Assembly: GCF_001701025.1 (NCBI RefSeq)
Contig: NZ_CP016793.1
Coordinates: 9,052,001-9,116,000 of the forward strand
Source: Lentzea guizhouensis
GTDB lineage: Bacteria; Actinomycetota; Actinomycetes; Mycobacteriales; Pseudonocardiaceae
Direction of reading: 5' to 3'
Length of the DNA stretch: 64,000 nucleotides
A model generated the notes under the pieces. The model was not told where the DNA came from and searched no databases. It saw only the letters and a program-made list of their open reading frames with translations. Every line of letters begins with the position of its first letter. Within the stretch, counting starts at the first letter, position 1. Shown here one piece after another: positions 42,196 through 52,820 of this stretch. The translations under genes and the position numbers were made by a program.

Positions 42196-43686
42196 CTAGT
42201 GCTCGCAGCACCCCATCGGCGTCACCGGCGCACCCACCGGTTCCCGGGCCGCCTCCTCGATCCCCGCCAGCACCCGCGCCCGATCCGCCGGACCGAGGTA
42301 GCGACCACGTGACACCACGGCGTGGATCCGCGCGGTGTTCCTGATGTCCGCCAACGGGTCCGCGTCCAGCACCACCAGGTCCGCCTGCTTGCCCGGCGTC
42401 ACCGTGCCCGACTCGTGCGCCCGGCCGGCACACCGCGCCGCCTCGCTCGTCGCTGCTCGCAACGCCGCCATCGGCGACAACCCGGCCCGCACCAGCAGCG
42501 CCAGCTCGTCGTGCAGCGAGAAGCCCGGGAACACGTAGGCGAACCCGGCGTCCGTGCCCGCCACCACGCCGACGCCGGCCGCGTGCATCTCGCCGAGCAA
42601 CCGCAGCCGCGCGTCGCCGAACCGCACGCCCTCGGCGACGTCCTCGGGTGTGCGCACCGGGCGGCCGGACATGATCGTGGCCCACTGCTCGCGCAGCTCG
42701 ACCGGGATGTACCGCAGGCGTTCCAGCGCCACCGGGTCGTTGACGATCATCTCCGGCGACCGGGACATGTTGCGTTCGACGAACAACGTCGGCGACTGCC
42801 ACGCCCCGCGCGCGACCATCGACGCGAACAACGCCGAAGCCCTTGCAGGCGAGTGGGTGGCGACGGCGGCCCGTTCCAAGCGGCCCGCCTGCCGGCCCCA
42901 CCAGTTCGGGTCGGCCGGGTCGTCCGGCAGCGAGCGCAACCGCGCGTACAACGCCTCCGCGTCGTCCGAAGTGGACGAGAACAGGTTGTACATGTGTTCG
43001 TGCGTGTGCTGTTCCAACGCGTCCTGCACCGGTACCCGCGCGGGAACGTGCCCGGCGAACGGGATCCGCAACCGGCGGCACTCCGCAGCGATCGCCTCGT
43101 ACGACGAAGGCGACAGGAACGAGTACACCTTCACGAAGTCAGCGCCAGCGGCGTGCGCGCGCCGCACCGCGGCACGGGCTTCCTCCGGTGTGCGCACGAT
43201 GTCCGTGCCCGGCCAGATAGAGCCGGGACCGTCGACGATCGTGCTGCCGATGACCATCCGCGGTCCCAGCAGCTCACCGGTCTCGATCTGGCGACGCACG
43301 TCGTGCGTCTCGGGCATGCCCATCATCTCGCGGATGCCGGTCACGCCGTGCACGACGTGCAACGCCGGCAGCGTCGTCGCGAAGAACGACGCGTGCGTGT
43401 GCAGGTCCCACAACCCCGGGATCACGTACTTCCCGGCGACGTCGACCACCCGGACGCCGCGCGGCAGGTTCCGGCGCCGCCCGGCGGCCAGGATCCGGTC
43501 ACCGGCCAGCACCACCGTCGCGTCGCGCACCGGCGGCCGGCCCGTTCCGTCGACCAGCGTCGCCCCGACCAGCGCGGTCAGCCCGCCCGCCGCGAACGCC
43601 GGCTCACCGGCGATGCCCAGCGCGGCCGCCCCGAGTGCACCCTTGCCCAGCCAGGACAACACGTCCCGGCGCGCCACAGCTCCCAC
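42196..43686 (-). CDS. Tat-exported amidohydrolase family protein
   Basis: 496 aa from GTG 43686 (GGGGGAGG upstream). Twin-arginine signal 'ARRDVLSWLGKGALGAAALGIAG'. Metal-dependent hydrolase barrel: 'VIPGLWDLHTHASFFAT' (HxH), Lys in 'DFVKVYSFLS', 'RIPFAGHVPA' (His), 'HTHEHMYNLF' and terminal Asp in 'VVAGTDAGFAYVFPG', then 'GKQADLVVLDADPLADI'. It resembles imidazolonepropionase/prolidase-like amidohydrolases that act on cyclic amides or dipeptides. Stop codon lies in the CTAG duplicated by the adjacent MITE. Confidence 0.9.
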   Translation of the reverse strand: MGAVARRDVLSWLGKGALGAAALGIAGEPAFAAGGLTALVGATLVDGTGRPPVRDATVVLAGDRILAAGRRRNLPRGVRVVDVAGKYVIPGLWDLHTHASFFATTLPALHVVHGVTGIREMMGMPETHDVRRQIETGELLGPRMVIGSTIVDGPGSIWPGTDIVRTPEEARAAVRRAHAAGADFVKVYSFLSPSSYEAIAAECRRLRIPFAGHVPARVPVQDALEQHTHEHMYNLFSSTSDDAEALYARLRSLPDDPADPNWWGRQAGRLERAAVATHSPARASALFASMVARGAWQSPTLFVERNMSRSPEMIVNDPVALERLRYIPVELREQWATIMSGRPVRTPEDVAEGVRFGDARLRLLGEMHAAGVGVVAGTDAGFAYVFPGFSLHDELALLVRAGLSPMAALRAATSEAARCAGRAHESGTVTPGKQADLVVLDADPLADIRNTARIHAVVSRGRYLGPADRARVLAGIEEAAREPVGAPVTPMGCCEH

Positions 43687-43753
43687 TGCCCCACCTCCCC
43701 CGAAGTACCTCCGACAGTAGCGCGCCGGGAGAGGTGGAGCAGTAGGGCCAGCC

Positions 43754-43894
43754 CTACGGCCGGGTCCAGACCGCCACGTGGTCGACGGGCATCTGCCTGC
43801 CCGGCGTGGTCTGCGGGGTCGGTGTCGTGCGGCCGGCCACGCCGTTCGGGAACGCGCCGCCCACGTGTGGAACGCCGACTGGCACGGCGAACCG
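43754..43894 (-). pseudogene. Possible C-terminal fragment of a secreted carbohydrate-active enzyme
   Basis: About 46 codons ending at TAG 43754 read 'FAVPVGVPHVGGAFPNGVAG ... MPVDHVAVWTRP'. This is the kind of end seen in beta-sandwich glycosidase or lectin-like domains (strand, then '(V/M)xVDxVxVW'). Nothing upstream continues it in any frame, so it would be a remnant in the 319-bp spacer between the amidohydrolase and kdpE. Weak evidence; the rest of that spacer shows nothing. Confidence 0.3.
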
Positions 43895-44005
43895 GGACAC
43901 GCACGCGACGCGCCGAGGCCGTTCGTCTCGTTGCCGGGGCCGCCGTGCCACGATGATGACCTCTCTGTCACGAACGCACGGCAGCGGACCTCCATGGAAG
44001 CGCTC

Positions 44006-44700
44006 TCACGGTCGCTCGTCAGCTCGGAGCTCCAGCCGGTACCCCATCCCGGGCTCGGTGATCAGGTGCTTCGGGTGCGCGGGGTCGTCCTCCAGCTTGC
44101 GCCTCAGCTGGGCGAAGTAGACGCGCAGGTACTGCGACTCGTTGAGGTGCATCGGCCCCCACACCTCCTGCAGCAGCTGCTTCTGCGACACGAGCCGGCC
44201 GGGGTTGCGGGCCAGGACCTCGACCAGGCCCCACTCGGTCGGCGTCAGGTGCACCTCCCGGTCGTCGCGCCGCACCTTCTTCACCGCCAGGTCGACGGTG
44301 AACGACGCCGTCTCGACCACCGGGTCGCCCGCGTCGCGCGCCAGCCCGCGCCGCACCGCCGCCCGCAGCCTGGCCAGCAGCTCGTCCATTCCGAACGGCT
44401 TGGTCACGTAGTCGTCGGCGCCGCGTCCAGCGCCTCGACCTTCGCGGCCGAGTCGGTGCGGGCGGACAGCACGATGATCGGGATCGACGACCAGCCGCGC
44501 AGGCCCGCGATCACGTCCACGCCGTCGATGTCGGGCAGGCCCAGGTCCAGCACGACCACGTCCGGCTTGTCCTCCACGGCCACGCCGAGCGCGGACTTGC
44601 CGTCGTAGGCCGTCATCACGTCGTAGCCCCGCGCGCTGAGGTTGATCCTCAACGCGCGCACGATCTGCGGTTCGTCGTCGACCACCAGAACAGACGTCAT
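44006..44700 (-). pseudogene. kdpE: KdpE response regulator, single frameshift
   Basis: OmpR-type regulator read in two pieces. The receiver (44700 down to about 44425) has 'VLVVDDEPQIVRALRINL', phospho-Asp in 'DVVVLDLGLPDIDGVDV' and 'PIIVLSARTDS'. At 'EALDA' the expected 'GADDYVTKPFGMDELLARLRA' continues in the next frame, giving an intact winged-helix domain to 44006 ('LTPTEWGLVEVLARNPGRLVSQKQLLQEVWG'). One missing C (plus strand, near 44421-44425) explains the break. It overlaps kdpD by 4 nt. If real, turgor/K+ control of kdp would be lost; more likely a sequencing error. Confidence 0.9.
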
Positions 44701-47183
44701 CGTGCAGTCTCCTCGTAGGCGGGCAACGAGATCACGATGGTGAGCCCGCCACCCGGTGTGTCCTCCGCGCTGATCTCACCGCCCATGGCGGCGGTGAAGC
44801 CCTTCGCGACGCTCAGCCCCAGCCCGACGCCGGGTGTGGCGTCGCGGTCACCGAGGCGTTGGAACGGCGCGAACACCTTGTGCCCGGTGTTCTTCGGCAG
44901 TCCGGGCCCGTGGTCCACGACCCGCAGCTCGACCGACGAGCCGTGGCGGCTGCCGCGGACAGCCACTGGCGATGGGCTGCCGTGCCGCAGGGCGTTGTCG
45001 ACCACGTTGACCACCACGCGTTCCAGCAGCCCCAGGTCGGCGAGCACCGGCGGCAGGTCCTCCGCCACCTCGACCGACACCTCGCCGCCGATGCCGGCGA
45101 GCGCCCTGGCCACGACCTCGTAGTAGCCGACCGGCCGCAGCACCGGCTCCACCGAACCGGTCGCGAGCCTCGACGAGTCCAGCAGGTTGTCCACCAGGCC
45201 GGTCAACCGGTCGGCGGACTCCTCCACGGTCTCCATCAGCTCAGTCGTGTCCTCTTCGGACAGTCGCAGCGAGGTGTCGCGCAGGCTGCCGATCGCCGCC
45301 TTGATGGACGTCAGCGGCGTGCGCAGGTCGTGCCCGACCGCCGACAGCAGTGCCGTGCGCAACTCCGACGTCTCCGCTTTCCGTTGCGCCACCAGCGCAT
45401 CAGCGGCCATCCGTTGCTGGCGCAGCGCCACGAACGTCTGCCCGGCCGCCGCCTCCAGCACCCGCTGGTCACTCGCGGGCAGCACCCGCCCGCTGAGCCG
45501 CAGCCGCACGTCGCCGGTGATCGTCACGTCGGTCACGGGACCGGAGTCCCGCCCGGCGCGGTCGACGCAGGTCCACTGCCCGTCCGCGCGCTCCACCAGC
45601 GCGACCGACTCCAGGCCGAAGTTCACCCGGATCTTCTCCAGCAGCCGGGCCAGCGGGAACGGCGCGGTCAGCACCGTCCGCGAGTACGACGCCAGCAGCG
45701 CCGCCTCGGTCCGCGCCCGCGCACCCTGCTCCCCCAGCCGGGCCGCCCGGTCGACCGTCAGCGCCACGACCGTCGCGACGATCACCATGGCGACCAACGT
45801 GATCACGTTCTCCGGCGTCCGCACCGCCAAGCTGTAGTAGGGCTCGGTGAAGAAGTAGTTCAGCAACCCGGCGCCGAGCACCGCGCACGCCAACGCCGGC
45901 CCCAGTCCGCCCGCGATCGCCACCACGCAGGTGACCAGCAGGAACGCCACCAGGTCGGTCGAGAAGTCCAGCTCGGCACGCCACAGCATGCCCAGCGCGG
46001 TGACCACGGCGGGCAGCACCAGGGCCAGTGCCCAGCCGAACAGCCTGCGCCGCGACGACAACGGGTCCGCGCCGGACTTCCACCGCAACCCGCGCCGTGC
46101 CTCGTCGTGCGTGACCATGTGCACGTCGATCGCGCCGGACTCCTGCACGACGGCCGCGCCGATGCCCTCGTCGAACGCCCGCGCCACCCGCGAGCGCCGC
46201 GAGGTCCCCAGCACCAGCTGGGTGGCGTTGACGCCGCGGGCGAACTCCAGCAACGCCGTCGGCACGTCGTCGCCCACCACCGAGTGGAACGTCGCGCCGA
46301 CGTCCTCGGTGGTCTTGCGCGAGCGGGCGACGTGCTCCGGCGTCACGCCGGTCAGCCCGTCACCGCGCAGCACGTGCACGACCAACAGCTCGGCACCCGC
46401 CCGCACGGCGATCCGGCGGGCCCGGCGGATCAGCGTCTCGCTCTCCGGGCCGCCGGTGATCGCGACGACCACGCGTTCCCTGGTCTCCCAGGTGTCGGTG
46501 ATGTCCTTCTCGCTGCGGTAGCGCTGCAACGCCACGTCGACCTGGTCGGCCACCCACAGCAGCGCCAGCTCGCGCAACGCGGTGAGGTTGCCGAGCCGGA
46601 AGTAGTTGCCCAGCGCGGCGTCGATGCGGTGTGCCGGGTAGACGTTGCCGTGCGCGAGCCGCCGCCGCAACGCCTCCGGTGTGATGTCCACGAGCTCGAC
46701 CTGCTCGGCGCAGCGGACCACCTCGTCCGGCACGGTCTCCCGCTGCCGCACACCGGTGATCCGCTCGACGACGTCGTTCAACGACTCCAGGTGCTGCACG
46801 TTGACCGTGGACAGGACGTCGATGCCCGCGTCGAGCAGCTCTTCGACGTCCTGCCAGCGCTTCTCGTTGCGCGAACCGGGTGCGTTGGTGTGGGCGAGCT
46901 CGTCGACTACGGCCACTTCCGGCTTGCGCGCGAGGACCGCGTCGACGTCCATCTCCTCGACGTCCAGGCCGCGGTGCCGCAACCGCTTGCGCGGCACCGC
47001 TTCCAGCCCGTCGAGCAGTGCGGTGGTCTTCTCCCGGCCGTGGGTCTCGACGAGTCCCACGGCCACCACGGTGCCCCGCTCCCGGCGCCGGTGTGCCTCG
47101 CCGAGCATGGCGAAGGTCTTGCCGACACCGGGAGCGGCGCCGAGGTAGATCCTCAGCTCACCCCGGCGACGGTCAACGCCCAT
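44697..47183 (-). CDS. kdpD: KdpD osmosensitive K+ sensor histidine kinase
   Basis: 828 aa. N-terminal KdpD domain with Walker A-like 'GAAPGVGKT' (15-23) and 'ERGTVVAVGLVETHGREKT', then a USP-like domain ('RVVVAITGGPESETLIRRARRIA'). Four TM helices lie around 375-475, then a GAF-like region, H-box 'LLSAVGHDLRTPLTSIKAAIGSL', and HATPase ('NVVDNALRHGSP', 'GPGLPKN', 'GVGLGLSVAKGF'). Senses low K+ or turgor and phosphorylates KdpE. Overlaps kdpC by 11 nt and kdpE by 4 nt. Confidence 0.97.
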   Translation of the reverse strand: MGVDRRRGELRIYLGAAPGVGKTFAMLGEAHRRRERGTVVAVGLVETHGREKTTALLDGLEAVPRKRLRHRGLDVEEMDVDAVLARKPEVAVVDELAHTNAPGSRNEKRWQDVEELLDAGIDVLSTVNVQHLESLNDVVERITGVRQRETVPDEVVRCAEQVELVDITPEALRRRLAHGNVYPAHRIDAALGNYFRLGNLTALRELALLWVADQVDVALQRYRSEKDITDTWETRERVVVAITGGPESETLIRRARRIAVRAGAELLVVHVLRGDGLTGVTPEHVARSRKTTEDVGATFHSVVGDDVPTALLEFARGVNATQLVLGTSRRSRVARAFDEGIGAAVVQESGAIDVHMVTHDEARRGLRWKSGADPLSSRRRLFGWALALVLPAVVTALGMLWRAELDFSTDLVAFLLVTCVVAIAGGLGPALACAVLGAGLLNYFFTEPYYSLAVRTPENVITLVAMVIVATVVALTVDRAARLGEQGARARTEAALLASYSRTVLTAPFPLARLLEKIRVNFGLESVALVERADGQWTCVDRAGRDSGPVTDVTITGDVRLRLSGRVLPASDQRVLEAAAGQTFVALRQQRMAADALVAQRKAETSELRTALLSAVGHDLRTPLTSIKAAIGSLRDTSLRLSEEDTTELMETVEESADRLTGLVDNLLDSSRLATGSVEPVLRPVGYYEVVARALAGIGGEVSVEVAEDLPPVLADLGLLERVVVNVVDNALRHGSPSPVAVRGSRHGSSVELRVVDHGPGLPKNTGHKVFAPFQRLGDRDATPGVGLGLSVAKGFTAAMGGEISAEDTPGGGLTIVISLPAYEETAR

Positions 47184-47715
47184 TGTCCTGGGTGACGGCG
47201 TCGATGGCGCGGTTGAGCGCCGTCACGTTGACCGTGGTGGTGAAGGTGCCTCCGGTGCTGGTCGCCACCAGCTCCCGGACCTCCTCCTCGGACAGCCGGG
47301 ACGCACGCGCCACACGGGGCACCTGCAGCGCCGCGTACTCCGGGCTGATGTGCGGGTCGAGGCCGGACGCCGACGCGGTGACCGCGTCCTGCGGCACCTG
47401 GTCCTCGGACACGCCTTCCCGCTGCGCCACGGCTTTGCGGCGCTCGTCGACGACCTTCGTGTAGTCCTCGTTCAGCTCGCCCTTGTTGGAGCCACCGGAG
47501 GCGGGCAGCGTCGCCGCCGACGGCCGCGGCTGGAAGTACCGGTCGCCCTCACGCGCGACGGCGACCAGCGTGGTGCCGGTGGCCTCGGCGTTGGCGTGCA
47601 GGCCGGGAACGCGCGAGACGCCCCAGACCGCCAGCGGGTAGAGCACGCCGAGGAGCACGGTCAGCGCGAGCAGGACCCGCAGACCCGCCCACGACTGCTT
47701 GAGGAAGTTGGTCAT
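47173..47715 (-). CDS. kdpC: KdpC, K+-transporting ATPase subunit C
   Basis: 180 aa: one N-terminal TM helix (about 12-34, 'LRVLLALTVLLGVLYPLAVWGVS') and an extracytoplasmic domain with the family motifs 'REGDRYFQPRPSA', 'TLPASGGSNKGELNEDY' and 'VTASASGLDPHISPEYAALQVPRVARASRLS'. Stabilises the KdpFABC complex and raises K+ affinity. Starts 1 bp after kdpB ends. Confidence 0.97.
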   Translation of the reverse strand: MTNFLKQSWAGLRVLLALTVLLGVLYPLAVWGVSRVPGLHANAEATGTTLVAVAREGDRYFQPRPSAATLPASGGSNKGELNEDYTKVVDERRKAVAQREGVSEDQVPQDAVTASASGLDPHISPEYAALQVPRVARASRLSEEEVRELVATSTGGTFTTTVNVTALNRAIDAVTQDNGR

Positions 47716-47716
47716 G

Positions 47717-49662
<1,946 letters not shown>

Positions 49663-49666
<4 letters not shown>

Positions 49667-51285
49667 AGCAGTGCCTCCGCGATGGGACCGAGAGCGAGAG
49701 CGGGAACGAAGGTCAGCGCGGCGACCAGCACGATCGCGCCGGCGAGCAGTGACGCGAACAGCGGCCCGGTGGTGGGCAGCGTGCCCGCGGTGACCGGCAC
49801 CTTCCGCTGTGCTGCCAGCGATCCGGCCAGCGCGAGCACCGCGACGATCGGGATGAACCGGCCGAAGAGCATGCAGAGCCCCAGCGACGACTGGAACCAG
49901 TCGTTGGTGACCGTGATGCCGCCGAACGCCGACCCGTTGTTGTTGGACGCCGACGCGTAGGCGTAGAGGATCTCGGACAGGCCGTGCTCGCCGGGGTTGT
50001 TGAGGGCGGCCTGAGTGCTGGGCAGCACCGCGGCGATCCCGGCGCCGAGCAACAGCACCGTCGGCATCGCGAGGATCGACACGGCCGCGGCCGTGACCTC
50101 CTTCCTGCCGAGCTTCTTGCCCAGGTACTCGGGCGTGCGGCCGACCATCAGCCCGGCGAGGAACATCGCGATGACCGCCATCACCAGGATGCTGTAGAGC
50201 CCGGTGCCGACCCCGCCCGGCGTCATCTCGCCGAACAGCATGTTCAGCAACGTGCCACCGCCACCGAGCCCGGTGTAGCTGTCGTGCAACGAGTTCACCG
50301 CACCGGTCGACGTGCCCGTGGTGGCGTCGGCGAAGATCGCGCTACCGGGAACGCCGAACCGCAGCTCCTTGCCTTCCCACGGCCTGACGCCGTTCGCCTC
50401 GGCGCCCCAGATCACCGCGAGCATCGCGGTCCAGATGCCGCCCATGACGCCGAGCAGCACGTACCCCTGCTTGCGGTTGCCGACGAGCTGGCCGAACGTG
50501 CGGGTCAACGCCACCGGGACCACCAGGATCAGGAAGATCTCGATGAGGTTCGACCACTCGTTCGGGTTCTCGAACGGGTGCGCCGAGTTGGCGTTGAGGA
50601 TGCCGCCGCCGTTGGTGCCGAGCTCCTTGATGGCCTCTTGGGAGGCGACGGGCGCGTTGGCGACGAGCTGGCCGTCAACGTCCACACCGGACTTCAGGCT
50701 CATGGTGACGCCGAACGCGATCAGCACGACCGCGAACAGGAACGAGATCGGCAGCAGGATGCGGATCGTGCCTCGGACGAGGTCGACCCAGAAGTTGCCG
50801 AGCCGGTCGGTCTGGCTGCGGGTGAACCCGCGGACCAGCGCGACGGCGACCGCGAGCCCGACCGCGGCGGACACGAAGTTCTGCACGGTCAGCCCGATCA
50901 TCTGGACCGTGTGGCCCATGACCGCTTCCGGCACGTACGACTGCCAGTTCGTGTTGGCCACGAAGCTGATGGCGGTGTTGAACGCCATGCCGGGCCCGAC
51001 GTTGCCGCGGTCGAAGTTGAACGGCAGCAAGGACTGCACGCGTTGGATGACGTACAAGAACACGATGCCGACGAACGAGAAGCCCAGCACGCCGTACGCG
51101 TAGGTGCTCCACTTCTGCTCGGCGTCCGGGTCGATCCTGGCGAACCGGTAGACCGCTGACTCGACCCTGGAATGGCTCCGGCGCTGGAACACGCGGGCCA
51201 TGTGGTCGCCGAGGGGCCGGTACACGACCGCCAGGGCCGCGAACAGGATGCCGACCTGGGCCAGGCCGGCCACGAGAGGTGACAT
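49663..51285 (-). CDS. kdpA: KdpA, K+-transporting ATPase subunit A
   Basis: 540 aa, ten or so TM helices. KdpA signatures include '[24 protein letters not shown]', '[26 protein letters not shown]', '[28 protein letters not shown]' and '[13 protein letters not shown]', the four selectivity-filter loops of the SKT-type K+ channel subunit. The ATG overlaps the kdpF stop by one base (TGATG). Confidence 0.97.
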
Positions 51286-51383
51286 CAGAACTTCTCCGGC
51301 CGGACGAGGGCGACGAACAGGTAGACGATCAGGGCGAGCGCGAGCACGCCCGCCACGGCGTTCGCGACGAGTCCCGTGCTCAC
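51285..51383 (-). CDS. kdpF: KdpF, small subunit of the K+ pump
   Basis: 32 aa from GTG 51383, a single TM helix: MSTGLVANAVAGVLALALIV then YLFVALVRPEKF, which closely matches the typical KdpF ending ('YLxxxLxxPExF'). KdpF stabilises KdpFABC. Its start overlaps the stop of the 27-aa micro-ORF (GTGA) and its stop overlaps kdpA. Confidence 0.92.
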   Translation of the reverse strand: MSTGLVANAVAGVLALALIVYLFVALVRPEKF

Positions 51384-51463
51384 AACTTCTCCAGTCCGCG
51401 CACCGTCAGCCCGAGGACGACGAAACTCCCGATCAGCAGCAACGCGTAGGCCAGGTCGGCCAT
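51380..51463 (-). CDS. 27-aa single-TM micro-protein at the head of the kdp operon
   Basis: ATG 51463, GAAGGGAG upstream, ends TGA 51380-51382 overlapping the kdpF GTG. The product is MADLAYALLLIGSFVVLGLT followed by VRGLEKL: one TM helix and a basic end. The ribosome binding site and the 4-nt coupling to kdpF indicate that it is translated. It may be a second KdpF-like subunit, a leader or a regulator. Confidence 0.7.
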   Translation of the reverse strand: MADLAYALLLIGSFVVLGLTVRGLEKL

Positions 51464-51701
51464 GACGCCGCTCCCTTCAACGACAAGGTTTCTTTCGATG
51501 ACGAGCGGAAGCGTGCATGAGGAAATCGCTGTTCAGCGGGGTGCTGACAGCGTCCTTACGGCGTGGGTGGCGGCCTTTACGCGTTCTTGAGGCCGGAGAG
51601 ACCTGGGTCTCATCCGTTAGAGGGCTTCGCCGTCACGTTGCGTGAGAATGGCGGACGTGCACTGTCACGATGTGCTGACAGCGACGGCCGACCTCGGTTT
51701 G
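51464..51701 (-). promoter_or_regulatory. kdp upstream region with a 12-bp direct repeat
   Basis: 238 bp between the kdp operon and the end of the AlkZ-like gene. GTGCTGACAGCG occurs twice in the same orientation (51541-51552 and 51672-51683, 131 bp apart), and AGACCTGGGTCT (51599-51610) is palindromic apart from its centre. KdpE-type control would be expected here, but no classical KdpE site is recognised. Confidence 0.35.
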
Positions 51702-52805
51702 TCAGACAACACGAACGTCATGAGCCGGAAGGCCGCTCCACCACCTGGCGTAACGCTTGTAGACCTGGGGTTCGCGGTCACCCAGGAACTTGCTCATCGC
51801 CGACGCCTCCACGGACAGCGCAGTCCACTGGTCGTCGCTCAGGGCGTGAAAAGCGGTCATCTCAACGGATCCGTCGGCCAACGGGCGCCACACCCCCGCC
51901 ACGTACCCGTCCACGAGCAGGGTGGGCAGCGTGTCGCCGTTGTTGCCGATCACGACCTTGCGGTACTCGGCCGGGATGATCCGGCTGCGGTCGGCGTAAG
52001 CGAGAAGGGTGCTGTCCCACATCGCCATCAACCGCGCGGGCGCCGGGGTGTCCTCGTCCGGCACCGTCCGGTTCGGAACGTCGAAGTGGTCGCCGTGCCT
52101 GACCAGTTCCAGCTGCTCCACCGCTTCGCGGATCGTGCCGCGCGGCAGCATGGTGAACTGGTTCACGTCGGCGACGGTCGCGGGTCCGAACCCGGTGAGG
52201 TAGCGGCGGACGAGCTCGGCCACGCACTGCAGCCGTTCCCGCGGCTCGGTCCGCGCGGCCAGGTAGGACGGTCGCAGCCCGAACGACCACGGCCCGCCGG
52301 TCGGCGCGTGCACGAGCCCGGCGTAGGTGCGCAGCGCCCACCACACGCCCGGCTCGCCGACGTCACCGGCGTGCGCGTGCAGCAGTTCCTCGATCTCCGC
52401 CTTCGCCCGCGGCACCGACGCGAACTCCAGCAGGTGCTCCAGCAGCTCGTCGGCCTGCTCGATCGTGATGTCCATGCCCTTGAACCGCTTGTCGGCCAAC
52501 CGCGACGCGCGCAACGCGGGCAGCATCGCGTGGTGGAACACCTCGTGGTCGGCGGCCGTGACGGCGTGCAGGGTGATGCGCATCAGCGTCGCCTTGCGGA
52601 CCAAGCCGCCCGTGAACGCTGCGTCGAGATCGGCCGGGTCGAAGCCGGCGATCCGGTTCCACAGCGCGATGTAGGGCGACGCGGGTTCCTGCGCCTGGAT
52701 CGCCACGACCCGCTCAACCGCGCTCAGCACGTCCACCGGCTCCCTGGTCAGGAGCAGCTGGCGGTCGAGCGTCGCGCGGTTGAGCTGCCGGGCCGTGAAG
52801 GTCAT
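51702..52805 (-). CDS. Winged-helix DNA-binding protein, AlkZ-like (HTH_42)
   Basis: 367 aa of the HTH_42/AlkZ family, made of tandem winged helices around a channel. The QxQ motif that AlkZ glycosylases use to unhook interstrand crosslinks is present in 'VVAIQAQEPASPYIALWNR' (QAQ). Other family segments are 'LMRITLHAVTAADHEVFHHAMLP' and 'RYLTGFGPATVADVNQF'. It may act as a DNA glycosylase for alkylated or crosslinked bases; whether it self-protects a producer is unknown. Ends 15 bp after the MMPL gene on the same strand, so cotranscribed with it. Confidence 0.88.
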   Translation of the reverse strand: MTFTARQLNRATLDRQLLLTREPVDVLSAVERVVAIQAQEPASPYIALWNRIAGFDPADLDAAFTGGLVRKATLMRITLHAVTAADHEVFHHAMLPALRASRLADKRFKGMDITIEQADELLEHLLEFASVPRAKAEIEELLHAHAGDVGEPGVWWALRTYAGLVHAPTGGPWSFGLRPSYLAARTEPRERLQCVAELVRRYLTGFGPATVADVNQFTMLPRGTIREAVEQLELVRHGDHFDVPNRTVPDEDTPAPARLMAMWDSTLLAYADRSRIIPAEYRKVVIGNNGDTLPTLLVDGYVAGVWRPLADGSVEMTAFHALSDDQWTALSVEASAMSKFLGDREPQVYKRYARWWSGLPAHDVRVV

Positions 52806-52820
52806 GCCGCAGATCCTGGA

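Noticed and set aside
44859..47195. 778-codon open frame on the plus strand
   Set aside because: Antisense of kdpD with His/Arg/Gln-rich composition, the usual shadow of a high-GC gene.
51464..51701. c-di-AMP (ydaO-type) riboswitch upstream of kdp
   Set aside because: The spacer is short and I found no conserved ydaO-type motifs; only the direct repeat stands out.
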